Part shown: positions 42,097-50,754 of the stretch, piece after piece | Numbering within the stretch: position 1 is the stretch's first letter | Layout: every line of letters starts with the position of its first letter | Assembly: GCF_044464525.1 (NCBI RefSeq) | Contig: NZ_JBIQLE010000008.1 | Span: 1-64,000 of the forward strand | Reading direction: 5' to 3' | From: Pusillimonas sp044464525 | GTDB taxonomy: Bacteria > Pseudomonadota > Gammaproteobacteria > Burkholderiales > Burkholderiaceae_B | Length of the DNA: 64,000 bases | The notes under the pieces: model-generated | The model's input: the letters and a program-made list of their open reading frames with translations, nothing else | What the model was told of the DNA's origin: nothing | The model's database searches: none | Translations under genes and position numbers: made by a program

Positions 42097-43203
42097 ATGC
42101 ACGCGATACGTATCGATCGAAGCAAGAAGCTGTTCGAGGAACCGCATTGCGGGCACAACCGCTATCATCCCGACATCGAGCCATTGCTTGAGGTCAACGA
42201 GGGCGAAGAGGTCGTGCTTGAAACACGTGATGCGGTCGATGGCCAGATCACGCCCGATTCAACGGTGGCCGATTTTGCCAAGATCGACACTGGGTCGCTT
42301 CACCCGCTGACCGGGCCGGTTTATGTCAAGGGCGTAAAAGCGGGCGACGTTCTTGAAATTGAGTTCCTTGACGTCTTGCCGCAGCCTACCGGCTTTACCT
42401 GCATCTTGCCCGGCCTGGGCTTCTTGCGCGACATGATGACCGACCCTTTTCTTGCGCACTGGACGCTTAGCGACGGATGGGCCACTTCAGAGCAGGTGCC
42501 GGGGGTGCGTATTCCGGGCGCTCCGTTCATGGGCATCTCGGCTGTGGCGCCTTCGCTTCAAAAGGTCGAAGAATGGACGAGGCGGGAACAAAAAATAGCC
42601 GAGCTCGGCGGCATGGTCATGATGCCCGATCCGGCGGGCGCCATTCCGGCGGGCGGCGCATGCGGCGTGCATGGGCTTAGAACCTTGCCGCCCCGAGAAA
42701 ACGGCGGCAACTTCGACGTCAAGCAGCTAACCAAAGGGGCGAAGCTATTCTTGCCGGTATATGTCGACGGCGGATTGTTCTCCACCGGAGACGGGCACTT
42801 CGCACAGGGTGATGGCGAAGTGTGCGTCAATGCAATCGAGATGGGCGCCACCGTGGCCGTTCGCTTCAAGCGTCACGCGGGGCTGGCTTTGCAGCGCAAG
42901 TTCGAAGGCCCTGTGTTCACTTATACCGAGCCTGCTCCCGATCCGCTTTCAAAGCTTTCAAGGCAGATGCTCGGGGTCATGGGCATGCCCCTGCACCCCG
43001 ATGGCGATTGCGAGGGCGAGAACCTTAATCTTGCCGCCCGCAACGCGGTGCTGAACATGATGCACCTGCTGCAAGAGCGCGGCTTCAGCCAGCAACAGGC
43101 TTACGTTATCTGCAGCGTTGCCGCCGACCTGCGCATCAGCAATGCGGTCGATGTTCCCAACTATGTGGTTTCCGCCGTGTTGCCCGAGGCGATCTTCGGT
43201 TGA
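42097..43203 (+). CDS. Acetamidase/formamidase family protein
   Basis: A 368-residue protein. HCGHNRYHPDIEPLLEVNEGEEVVLETRDAVDGQ at the start, the middle block RIPGAPFMGISAVAPS, and GDGHFAQGDGEVCVNAIEMGA are the family marks. The enzyme hydrolyses formamide or acetamide to ammonia and the acid. aaggag precedes the ATG. No amide transporter or regulator lies next to it, so the physiological amide is unknown. Confidence 0.88.
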   Translation: MHAIRIDRSKKLFEEPHCGHNRYHPDIEPLLEVNEGEEVVLETRDAVDGQITPDSTVADFAKIDTGSLHPLTGPVYVKGVKAGDVLEIEFLDVLPQPTGFTCILPGLGFLRDMMTDPFLAHWTLSDGWATSEQVPGVRIPGAPFMGISAVAPSLQKVEEWTRREQKIAELGGMVMMPDPAGAIPAGGACGVHGLRTLPPRENGGNFDVKQLTKGAKLFLPVYVDGGLFSTGDGHFAQGDGEVCVNAIEMGATVAVRFKRHAGLALQRKFEGPVFTYTEPAPDPLSKLSRQMLGVMGMPLHPDGDCEGENLNLAARNAVLNMMHLLQERGFSQQQAYVICSVAADLRISNAVDVPNYVVSAVLPEAIFG

Positions 43204-43337
43204 TTCACCCCTGCGCCGCGCCTTCATGTGTTTGAAAAGCGCGGCGCCATGCGTGGGCGCCATGCGTTTAAACTACAGCATAGCGCCGGCCCGCCGGGTC
43301 TGGCGCGCATACGAACGACGCACATTAGGGATACAAC

Positions 43338-44120
43338 ATGCTCGACGGTAAACGCGCAGTGATTACAGGGTCTACCAGCGGAATAGGGCTGGGTATTGCA
43401 CGCGAGCTGGCCTCGAACGGGGCTGACGTGGTGATCAACGGTTTTGGCGATCCGGGCGCCATCGAAATAGAGCGGGTCAATATAGAGCTCGAGTTTGCGG
43501 TGAAAGCGCATTACATCAACGCCGACCTTAGCCAAGCCGACGCCACGCGCAGCTTTATAGACGATGCGGCCCGTGTGCTGGGAGGCATTGATATCCTTGT
43601 CAACAACGCCGGCGTGCAACATACCGACCTGATCGAAGACTTCCCCATCGTGCGTTGGGACGCCATCATCGCCTTGAACTTGTCGGCGGTGTTTCACGGT
43701 ACCGCTGCGGCGCTTCCTCACATGAAGAAACAGGGCTGGGGCCGCATCATCAATATTGCCTCGGCTCACGGCTTGGTGGCCTCGCCAGCGAAATCAGCCT
43801 ACGTGGCCGCCAAGCACGGAGTAGTGGGTCTTACCAAAGTGACCGCGCTCGAGAACGCAGGCAACGGCATTACAGCCAATGCCATTTGTCCCGGCTGGGT
43901 GCGCACGCCCCTGGTCGAACAGCAAATCGAGGCCATCGCAAAGGCGCAGCAAGTCGATCTTGAAGAGGCGGCACGTCAGCTATTAGGAGAAAAGCAACCT
44001 TCGTTGCAGTTCGTGACGCCCAAGCAAATTGGCGGCATGGCCGTTTTCCTGGCGTCCGAGGCCGCTGATCAGATTACGGGCGCATCCATGCCCATCGACG
44101 GTGGATGGACGGCCCGCTAG
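43338..44120 (+). CDS. bdhA: 3-hydroxybutyrate dehydrogenase
   Basis: A 260-residue short-chain dehydrogenase. It has the cofactor motif TGSTSGIGLGIA, NNAGVQH, the active Ser in INIASAHGLVASP, and YVAAKHG with Tyr and Lys. The segment WDAIIALNLSAVFHGTAAALPHMKKQGWGRIINIASAHGLVASP is characteristic of D-3-hydroxybutyrate dehydrogenases. It oxidises 3-hydroxybutyrate from polyhydroxybutyrate breakdown with NAD. Transcribed after the formamidase gene, with 134 bases between. Confidence 0.9.
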   Translation: MLDGKRAVITGSTSGIGLGIARELASNGADVVINGFGDPGAIEIERVNIELEFAVKAHYINADLSQADATRSFIDDAARVLGGIDILVNNAGVQHTDLIEDFPIVRWDAIIALNLSAVFHGTAAALPHMKKQGWGRIINIASAHGLVASPAKSAYVAAKHGVVGLTKVTALENAGNGITANAICPGWVRTPLVEQQIEAIAKAQQVDLEEAARQLLGEKQPSLQFVTPKQIGGMAVFLASEAADQITGASMPIDGGWTAR

Positions 44121-44182
44121 CCGAGGCGTCCTCTTAGTGCGGCGGCGCGCCGCGGATTTTTCGATCAAGGTATTTAATAACC

Positions 44183-44959
44183 ATGTTGTTGCTATTGTCC
44201 CCCGCGAAAAAGCTCGATTACGACTCTCCGGTCAGAACGACGCTGCATACTCAGCCTTTGTTCGTCAAACAGGCGAAGGGCCTGATCGACGTGCTTAAAG
44301 AAAAATCGGCCAGCGAAATCGCTTCGCTGATGAAGCTTAGCGAGACATTGGCCAAGCTCAATGTTGAACGTTATGCGGCCTGGAAACCAAAGTTCACCCA
44401 GACCAACTCGCGCCAGGCTGTGCTGGCATTCAATGGCGACGTCTATGAGGGCCTGGATGCGCCGTCGCTTTCTGATTCCCAGCTAAAGTGGGCACAAGAG
44501 CACGTGGCCATTCTCAGTGGCTTGTACGGCGTTTTGCGGCCGCTCGACCTGATGCAGCCGTATCGCCTCGAGATGGGTACGCGCCTGGCTACCTCGCAAG
44601 GCAAAACGCTATACGATTACTGGGGCTCGCAAATCGCACAATATCTGAACGAGCGGCTCGAAAGCACCAAAAAGCCCTGGGTGCTCAACTTGGCTTCCGA
44701 AGAGTATTTCAAGGCGGTAGACCTAAAAACACTCAACGCCCAGGTGGTTCAATGCGTGTTCCAGGACTACAAGAACGGTAGCTGGAAGATCATCAGTTTT
44801 CATGCAAAACGTGCACGCGGCCTTATGGCGCGCTTTGCAATAGAAAACAAGGTTACCGACCCGGCTGCCTTGAAGGGTTTCACCTCGGGGGGCTATGCCC
44901 ACGATGCAAAAGAATCAACCGGCAACCGCCTTGTGTTCAGGCGTGATCTGGCTGCGTAA
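44183..44959 (+). CDS. yaaA: Peroxide stress protein YaaA
   Basis: A 258-residue protein of exactly the E. coli length. MLLLLSPAKKLDYDSP opens it, LSGLYGVLRPLDLMQPYRLEMGTRL and NLASEEYFKAV are present, and the end has ISFHAKRARGLMARF and FTSGGYAHD. YaaA lowers free iron during hydrogen peroxide stress and binds DNA. ATG is 62 bases after bdhA. Confidence 0.93.
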   Translation: MLLLLSPAKKLDYDSPVRTTLHTQPLFVKQAKGLIDVLKEKSASEIASLMKLSETLAKLNVERYAAWKPKFTQTNSRQAVLAFNGDVYEGLDAPSLSDSQLKWAQEHVAILSGLYGVLRPLDLMQPYRLEMGTRLATSQGKTLYDYWGSQIAQYLNERLESTKKPWVLNLASEEYFKAVDLKTLNAQVVQCVFQDYKNGSWKIISFHAKRARGLMARFAIENKVTDPAALKGFTSGGYAHDAKESTGNRLVFRRDLAA

Positions 44960-45012
44960 TTGAGTAATTGAACAAGGCGGGCCAATGGCCCGCTTTTCTT
45001 GAAGTGGCATGC

Positions 45013-46251
45013 ATGAACGCAGCGATTCGCGTATTTTGTTTTTTTGCAGTCGGTTATCTTGCCTCGTACGTGTTTCGAGGGCTGAACATCGGCTTCGCAC
45101 CCTTTTTAATCCACGAAATGGACTTGACGGCGGCCGACCTTGGCATGCTGACAAGCTTGTATTTCCTGGGCTTTGCCCTGGCTCAGATTCCCGCGGGGGC
45201 GGCGCTCGACACATGGGGGCCGCGACGTGTCAACGCCGTGTTGATGCTTGCCGCCGCGCTGGGCTCGGCGGTGTTTGCCCAGGCCGAAAGCCTGCCGGCG
45301 CTAATGCTGGGGCGCTTACTGATCGGGGCGGGCGTAGCCGTGTGCATGGGGGCGGGCCTGCAGGCCTTGGCACAGCATTTTCCCGCTCATCGAGTGCCTG
45401 TGCTAAATGGAGCTTTCATCGCCATCGGCGGGCTGGGCGGCGCCTTGGTGGGTACGCCGCTGGCCTTGCTGCTGGATGTCGCCACCTGGCGTGCCATCAG
45501 CATGGCCATGGCGGTCCTTACCGTGGTGGCCGCCGGGCTGATCTGGTTCGGGGCGGTGGACGCTCCGGTGAAGGCTCGCCCAGGCAAACGGCCGACAGTA
45601 TGGGCTCAGTTCCAAGGTACCTGGGAGCTGCTTTGCAGCGCACCGTTCTGGAAACTGACTTTGTTTCCGTCAATAAGCGCCGGCATGTTCTACGCGGTGC
45701 AATCTTTGTGGATGAAGCCCTATCTGCTGGATGTAAACCAGGCGGGCCAGGCGCAGACAGATGGTTTGGTCTCGATGGTGGGGCTGGCGGCGGTGGCCGG
45801 AAGCCTATTGTCCGGAGCGCTGGCCCGCCGGGTCGAACGCATGGGCATGAGCCTGACAGTGTATTGCGGCTTGTGCATCGCGTTTTTCGTCGTGTTTCAG
45901 GTGCTTATCGTGCTGGATGCGCCGCTGCCGCGAGCCTTGATGTGGTCATGCTTCGGAATCTTCGGCGCCTGCTGCGTATTGGTCTTTGCCATCTTCGTCT
46001 CTCGCTACCCGGCTTCTGTATGGGGGCGTGTCAATACCACCTTCAATATGCAGGTGTTCTTCATGACCTTTGCGGTCCAGGTTGCGATAGGCTGGATCGT
46101 CGAGCGCTGGGAGCCGCTTGCACCGGGCGTTTATCCGGCTCAGGCCCATCTTGTCGCCTGGGTGTGCCTATTGACCTTGCAAGTGGTGTCTGCCGTCTGG
46201 TATTTTTGGCCCAGCGGTTCACGCGCTCGCGCGCAAGCCGAGGCGGCCTGA
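45013..46251 (+). CDS. MFS transporter (12-span)
   Basis: A 412-residue transporter from ATG at 45013. It shows RGLNIGFAPFLIHEMDLTAADLGMLTSLYFLGFALAQIPAGAALDTWGPRRVNAVLML at the N-terminus with an atypical motif A (GAALDTWGPRRV), and about twelve spans. Relatives belong to the nitrate/sugar phosphate-like and unassigned MFS groups. Substrate unknown. Its last 33 bases overlap the end of the next gene, which comes from the other strand. Confidence 0.85.
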   Translation: MNAAIRVFCFFAVGYLASYVFRGLNIGFAPFLIHEMDLTAADLGMLTSLYFLGFALAQIPAGAALDTWGPRRVNAVLMLAAALGSAVFAQAESLPALMLGRLLIGAGVAVCMGAGLQALAQHFPAHRVPVLNGAFIAIGGLGGALVGTPLALLLDVATWRAISMAMAVLTVVAAGLIWFGAVDAPVKARPGKRPTVWAQFQGTWELLCSAPFWKLTLFPSISAGMFYAVQSLWMKPYLLDVNQAGQAQTDGLVSMVGLAAVAGSLLSGALARRVERMGMSLTVYCGLCIAFFVVFQVLIVLDAPLPRALMWSCFGIFGACCVLVFAIFVSRYPASVWGRVNTTFNMQVFFMTFAVQVAIGWIVERWEPLAPGVYPAQAHLVAWVCLLTLQVVSAVWYFWPSGSRARAQAEAA

Positions 46252-48474
46252 CGTAATGTCCCCGCTCTGATCGTCGGGGCGTGCCGGCTCCAGCGCGCGC
46301 ATTTCGTGATGAATAAGCTGTGCCGCATTCATCATTTGCCTCAAGGGGTAGGCCAGCGTAGCCAGCTCTCCGTCTGTTTCGAGCGAGGAGGGCAGTTCGG
46401 CGTTCTGGCCCTGCAGCAGGGCATCGACGGCCTCCAGCGCCTGGCGTATGCCTGAGGGCAACGAAGGCAAGGCGGCAAGCAACGGAACAGCGGCGCTTAC
46501 TTGCGACGTCAGTATGTGGTTCTGGCTCAACAGGTTGTTAAGTTCCGGCACGTTTTTCTGGCGTCGGGCGGGCTCTGCCGCCATGCGATAAAACGCTGCG
46601 GCGTAATTGCTGAAGGCGATGTATACGCTTTTTCTAGCCAGCCTCCAGGCCATGTCCGCCTCGAGCAGTTCGGCGTCGCTGCTTGTGCCTTCACCGGTTT
46701 TCGCGCGCAAAGCGCGAACCAGCCCGGCGTAGTGCAATCCAGCCTGGAAATAGCGATGGTTTGCGGTGCGCAGCGCCTTGGCCAGCGACCCCATGAAGCT
46801 GTGCTCCCACCAGGGCAATATGTGGCTGCACAACAAAGCGATGGCGCAGCCGATAACCGTGTCGACCAGGCGCTCACCGATCAAGGCGTTGGTGGAGGGC
46901 TCCAGCAAATGAAAGGCCAGCAGCACCATGATGGTCTTGAATATGGCTGTGCCCATGAAGCTGACCTGGATCAGACTGTAGCCAAGCACGCAACTTACGA
47001 TCAATGCGGCCAGCAGCAGGTCTGGCCGGTTGGTCAGCGTGAACAGGCCAAGCGCGGCCAGGCAGCCGACGGCCGTGCCGGCCAGCCGAAGGCCGTTGCG
47101 CTGCCGTGTCAGGGCGAAGCCCGGTTTCATGATCACGATGACGGTCAGGATCACCCAGTAGCCATGCAGCTCGATGGACGGCACCATGTCTTGCCGGGCC
47201 AGGCCGTAATTAAGCAAGGTGACCGTGAACAGCGTAATCAGGATCGCGATTGCGACACGCAGGGCATACCTGAAGTGGGGCGAATCCATGCGCAGGTTCG
47301 AGGTGATCATGCCGAAACGCAATTCGGTGCGCGAGACGAACCGCCCCAGGGCGTTGTCCAGGCGCTGGTCGACAAGCTCGGCGCCGGCGTCCGACTGGGT
47401 GTGGGCGGCCATGCGGTCGACGATGCGTGAACCGTTGCGCAAGCGCCTTAACACTTGTACCAGCAAAGCGTAGACCTCTGGGTTGCTTTCGGCAAACCCG
47501 CTTTGCCGGTATTGCTGCAGCTCGTATTCGATGGCGCGAAGCTCGGCCTTGGCGCTGTGTCGGCCTGCCACGACCTGGTTGCGCGCGGTGCATAAGGCGA
47601 TCTGCCCCATATTGTCAGACAGCTTTACCAGGGTGTCGCGGGCAAAAACCAGTACGTCGCTGTCGGGTATCTTGCGATGCAAGGTGGCGTAATCGGTATG
47701 GGTCGCTATCAGGGTGTCCAGCAACGAAACCATGTCAATGAATAAATTCAGCGCCTTCATGCGTTGCCGATCGCCGCGTTTTTTACCCTTGGGCAGTTCG
47801 CGCAACACAGTGTTGCGTGCGGCCTGCTGCTTGTCGATCATGCTCGACTGCGCCTGGATCAGTTGCCGATAGCTGGTATCCAGGTCGGTGTGCGAATCAT
47901 AAAAACGGGAACGGGCCAAGATGTAGTCGGCCGTGGCGAATAGCGCCACGGACAGCGCCTGCTGCTCTTCGCGCAGCCAGAATACACGGCGCACCAGCGA
48001 GCTGTACGCGAAATAGAATAGGCCGCCGGCAAGCGAGTACACCACATGCAGCAGCAACTGTTGGCCGTGCACCGGGGAACGCATGGTCAATGTCATGATC
48101 AGCAGGCAGGCAAAGGCCATCAGGCCGCCTTGCTGCCCGTAGACCGACAACATCGAAAACGCGAAGCCCAGCAGGGGTATGGTTAGCCACATGGCCAAGG
48201 CGTGGCTGGAGACGAGCCCTGTGATGGCCACCGTAAGGGTGCCTAATAGTACGGCGCCGAGCATGGTGTTGACGCTGTAGCGCCGGGGGCTGCCAGGCTG
48301 GTCGATGACGGCGACGCAGGCCGCGCCGATGGCCGCGATCATGCCGATGTCGTATGTTTGCCACAAGCCGCCGACCAGCAAGGCCGGCAGCATTACACCG
48401 ATGGCCTGGCGCAGTCCGCCAAAGAAATAGTGGCTGTAGAAGAAGCGCTGCAATTGCGAAATACGCGTTGCCAT
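46219..48474 (-). CDS. FUSC/YccS-family aromatic acid exporter-like protein
   Basis: A 751-residue protein from ATG at 48474. Two blocks of about five to six spans (residues about 25-150 and 390-510) are each followed by a helical cytoplasmic domain, the layout of YccS/YhfK. RQAIGVMLPALLVGGLWQTYDIGMIAAIGAACVAVIDQPG opens it, and the second half has LRVAIAILITLFTVTLL and GYWVILTVIVIMKPGFALTRQRNGLRLAGT, the FUSC motif. Probably an inner-membrane exporter of aromatic carboxylic acids or a related compound. The start has no clear ribosome binding site. Confidence 0.85.
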   Translation of the reverse strand: MATRISQLQRFFYSHYFFGGLRQAIGVMLPALLVGGLWQTYDIGMIAAIGAACVAVIDQPGSPRRYSVNTMLGAVLLGTLTVAITGLVSSHALAMWLTIPLLGFAFSMLSVYGQQGGLMAFACLLIMTLTMRSPVHGQQLLLHVVYSLAGGLFYFAYSSLVRRVFWLREEQQALSVALFATADYILARSRFYDSHTDLDTSYRQLIQAQSSMIDKQQAARNTVLRELPKGKKRGDRQRMKALNLFIDMVSLLDTLIATHTDYATLHRKIPDSDVLVFARDTLVKLSDNMGQIALCTARNQVVAGRHSAKAELRAIEYELQQYRQSGFAESNPEVYALLVQVLRRLRNGSRIVDRMAAHTQSDAGAELVDQRLDNALGRFVSRTELRFGMITSNLRMDSPHFRYALRVAIAILITLFTVTLLNYGLARQDMVPSIELHGYWVILTVIVIMKPGFALTRQRNGLRLAGTAVGCLAALGLFTLTNRPDLLLAALIVSCVLGYSLIQVSFMGTAIFKTIMVLLAFHLLEPSTNALIGERLVDTVIGCAIALLCSHILPWWEHSFMGSLAKALRTANHRYFQAGLHYAGLVRALRAKTGEGTSSDAELLEADMAWRLARKSVYIAFSNYAAAFYRMAAEPARRQKNVPELNNLLSQNHILTSQVSAAVPLLAALPSLPSGIRQALEAVDALLQGQNAELPSSLETDGELATLAYPLRQMMNAAQLIHHEMRALEPARPDDQSGDITSGRLGLRASA

Positions 48475-49035
48475 GGAGCCCGTGAGGCGCAAGAGTGTGT
48501 CGTTGCCCTGTATCTTACCTGAGCCGTGCCGCCGGCCGTGCAATCGTCAAACAGTGCAAATAAGCAACGGCATGCGGTTGGATGTCTCTTAATATTTGGT
48601 TAGAATTGCGTGCAGATGGAAGCGATTTGGTTGCAGCGCAGATACATTTGGCTCTAAGGGCCGAAATATTTGCAGCTGGCCTGCTCTCGTCCAGACGCAA
48701 GGTCATGCTTCAAGAATACGGGCCAGAAGCTCGTAGCTCCGCCTTGCCGAACTACTTGTCCTTGTTGTCATGGCTTGTGGTTTTCATCGTTCGAGCATGC
48801 CGGTCGCGTTCGCCCATCAGGCGTTCCGGGTACCGGGTTTTCTCGAAGTCGATACATTTTCCGAGCTATTGCCGCGATTCCCCAAGGCGTTCATTCGCGC
48901 GGGTGTCTCGGCCATACCACGGTTCGCGAGTAACATGCGCGCGTCGACTGCATTTCACTCCCCTGGTGGATAAGATAATGGCTTCCCTAGCTGGACGCCC
49001 CTGTGTCCACCCACCTTTTGATCTGGATATTTAAC
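48475..49035. other. Gene-free leader region of the cellulose operon
   Basis: About 560 bases divide the FUSC gene from the cellulose genes. I see no supported gene, although a plus-strand frame stays open through part of it. It should hold the cellulose operon promoter, and its length leaves room for regulator sites or a leader RNA. No specific box was recognised. Confidence 0.5.
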
Positions 49036-49476
49036 GTGCAAAGCAAGCTGATTTCCTATCTTGAAAGCCAACGGCGCGATGCCCAATGGGGGCCCCTGCT
49101 TCAGTCGTTCGTTCACGAAGCGTCTTCGGCGCTGGGGCGCGACGAGTCACGCCACTTGATGGTCAAGGCCGGCATGAGGGCGGCGCGCGAGATGACGCTG
49201 CCGCAGTGCGATTCGGTCGGGCAGATGGAAATCGAGGCCAACAGGCATTGGGCGCGCCTGGGCTGGGGAGTCGTCAGTTTTACCGAGCGCCGGGACAGTC
49301 TGGACATCAGCCACGAATACGCACCCGCCGATTCGCCGGTCCAACTGGGCTTGGCCGATTTTCTAGAGGGCGTGTACCAGCAGTGGTTCGTATCCGTTGG
49401 GGCCGGCGCGCAGTTACAGGTTCGGCAGTACCAAAGCGCCGAAGATGGTGTTTTTTTGTATCGTCTGGCGGGATGA
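49036..49476 (+). CDS. bcsD: Cellulose synthase subunit D
   Basis: A 146-residue protein. The start is uncertain: GTG at 49036 gives VQSKLISYLESQ, while GTG at 49003 would add 11 residues. VGQMEIEANRHWARLGWGVVSFTERRDSLDISHEYAP followed by LADFLEGVYQQWFVSVGAGAQLQVRQY matches the BcsD fold and the end of Komagataeibacter BcsD (VLEGLYGRWITSQPGA). BcsD forms periplasmic octamers that guide the glucan chains for ordered (type I) fibre output. It is the first gene of the operon here. Confidence 0.8.
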   Translation: MQSKLISYLESQRRDAQWGPLLQSFVHEASSALGRDESRHLMVKAGMRAAREMTLPQCDSVGQMEIEANRHWARLGWGVVSFTERRDSLDISHEYAPADSPVQLGLADFLEGVYQQWFVSVGAGAQLQVRQYQSAEDGVFLYRLAG

Positions 49477-49531
49477 GCGCCTATCTACCGCAAGTTGATT
49501 GCAGAAAGCCAATTTTTCAAGGTGAAGCAGG

Positions 49532-49990
49532 ATGAAAGAATCGGAGGACGTGACCAAACTCTTTGCCATGTTTGGTGAGAAAAAGGCCGATCAATATTAC
49601 GAGGTATACGAAGCCGACCAAAACCGCGCGACCCACGATCGCTGGCCGGTGTTCCAGCGTATTCGCTTCGGTTCCGAGCAAGACGGGACGGCGCCCGAGC
49701 CTTTCGTTTCGGCACCTGCGCGCAGCAACGCCATGGCCGCGCTGGCCGGCGTCGCACGCCGCCATAGTCCAGCCGACGTCGAGCGTGCGCCAACCGCCGC
49801 GCCCGAGTCCCGTCCGGCGGCGCCGGTTCCCGCTCCCGCGGAAGGCGGCGGCAACCTGCATACTCTATTCAAGCGGTTGGAAGGTTCCGCCCAAGAGCCG
49901 GTCGAAGCGCCGGCGGCCGCGCCCGTTGCCCAGCCCGAGCAGTCGTCCGGCTCGATCCGTTCGCTGTTCAACCGCCTAAGCCGACCATGA
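49532..49990 (+). CDS. bcsP: Cellulose biosynthesis protein BcsP
   Basis: A 152-residue protein, proline/alanine-rich in the middle (about residues 65-115). The N-terminus (EDVTKLFAMFGEKKADQYYE) and the two copies of a short motif, NLHTLFKRLEG and SIRSLFNRLSRP, are typical of the BcsP group in betaproteobacteria. It is thought to help in localisation of the synthase together with BcsQ. It overlaps bcsQ by 4 bases. The function in this organism is inferred. Confidence 0.7.
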   Translation: MKESEDVTKLFAMFGEKKADQYYEVYEADQNRATHDRWPVFQRIRFGSEQDGTAPEPFVSAPARSNAMAALAGVARRHSPADVERAPTAAPESRPAAPVPAPAEGGGNLHTLFKRLEGSAQEPVEAPAAAPVAQPEQSSGSIRSLFNRLSRP

Positions 49991-50754
49991 ATGTATTGTC
50001 GGTGGTGTCGGCCAAAGGCGGAGTGGGCAAAAGCACGGTGGCGGCGAACCTGTCGGTCGCATTGCACGAGTTGGGCCATCCGGTCCTGGCCATCGATCTG
50101 GATCCGCAGAACGGGCTCCGGTTCCATTTTTCCTTCGAGGCGGGCGCCGGGCCGGGCCTGGCGCATGCCGACAGCTCGAGCTTCGAGCGCCTGATCGAGG
50201 CCACACCATCGGGCGTTGCCCTGCTGGCGTACGGGGAATGCGACGAAGCGCGGCGGCGGGCATTCGAAAGCCGCTTGGCGCAGGATCGGTCCTGGCTGGC
50301 GAACCGCCTGGAGAGCCTTGATCTGCCTGACGAGGCTGTGGTCGTGCTGGATACTCCGCCCGGCCCGTCAGCCTACATGACGCAGGCGCTGACCGCCGCG
50401 TCGCTCGCCCTGGCCGTCGTATTGCCCGACGCGGGTTCGTACGTGACCCTGCCGCAGATGAGATCTTTGTTCGAGTCCTACTGCATAGGCCGGCCGGGCT
50501 TTCAGGATTATGGTTTCGTCGTGAACCAGATCGACCAGAGCCGCATGCTCAGCCGGGACGTCGCATCCATGCTGCGCGCCTCGTTCGGCGAACGTGTCGT
50601 CGGCCGCATCCACCAGGACCAGGCCATCAGCGAGGCGCTGGCCTTCGGGCAAAGCGTGCTTCAGTACGCCCCCCACAGCGAGGGCGCCCAGGACGTCCGG
50701 TCGTGCGCCAGATGGATCAGCGAACGCCTTTCCACCATTGGAGCCGGCCAATGA
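49987..50754 (+). CDS. bcsQ: Cellulose biosynthesis MinD/ParA-like ATPase BcsQ
   Basis: A 255-residue ATPase of the MinD/ParA type with the deviant Walker A SAKGGVGKSTVAANLS at about residues 9-24. VLAIDLDPQNGLRFHF and VVVLDTPPGPSAYMTQALTAASLALAVVLPDAGSYV follow as in YhjQ/BcsQ proteins. It places the cellulose machine at the pole and supports synthesis. ATGA overlap with both neighbours shows translational coupling with bcsP and bcsA. Confidence 0.92.
   Translation: MNVLSVVSAKGGVGKSTVAANLSVALHELGHPVLAIDLDPQNGLRFHFSFEAGAGPGLAHADSSSFERLIEATPSGVALLAYGECDEARRRAFESRLAQDRSWLANRLESLDLPDEAVVVLDTPPGPSAYMTQALTAASLALAVVLPDAGSYVTLPQMRSLFESYCIGRPGFQDYGFVVNQIDQSRMLSRDVASMLRASFGERVVGRIHQDQAISEALAFGQSVLQYAPHSEGAQDVRSCARWISERLSTIGAGQ

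Noticed and set aside
45009..46256. A 415-codon plus-strand frame nearly as long as the MFS gene
   Set aside because: The frame overlapping the MFS gene gives Arg- and Gly-rich sequence without membrane spans; the transporter frame has clear spans and motifs.
48582..49034. A 150-codon plus-strand frame before bcsD
   Set aside because: No ribosome binding site, no family resemblance, and an Arg/Ser-rich composition of noncoding DNA. Taken as leader sequence.
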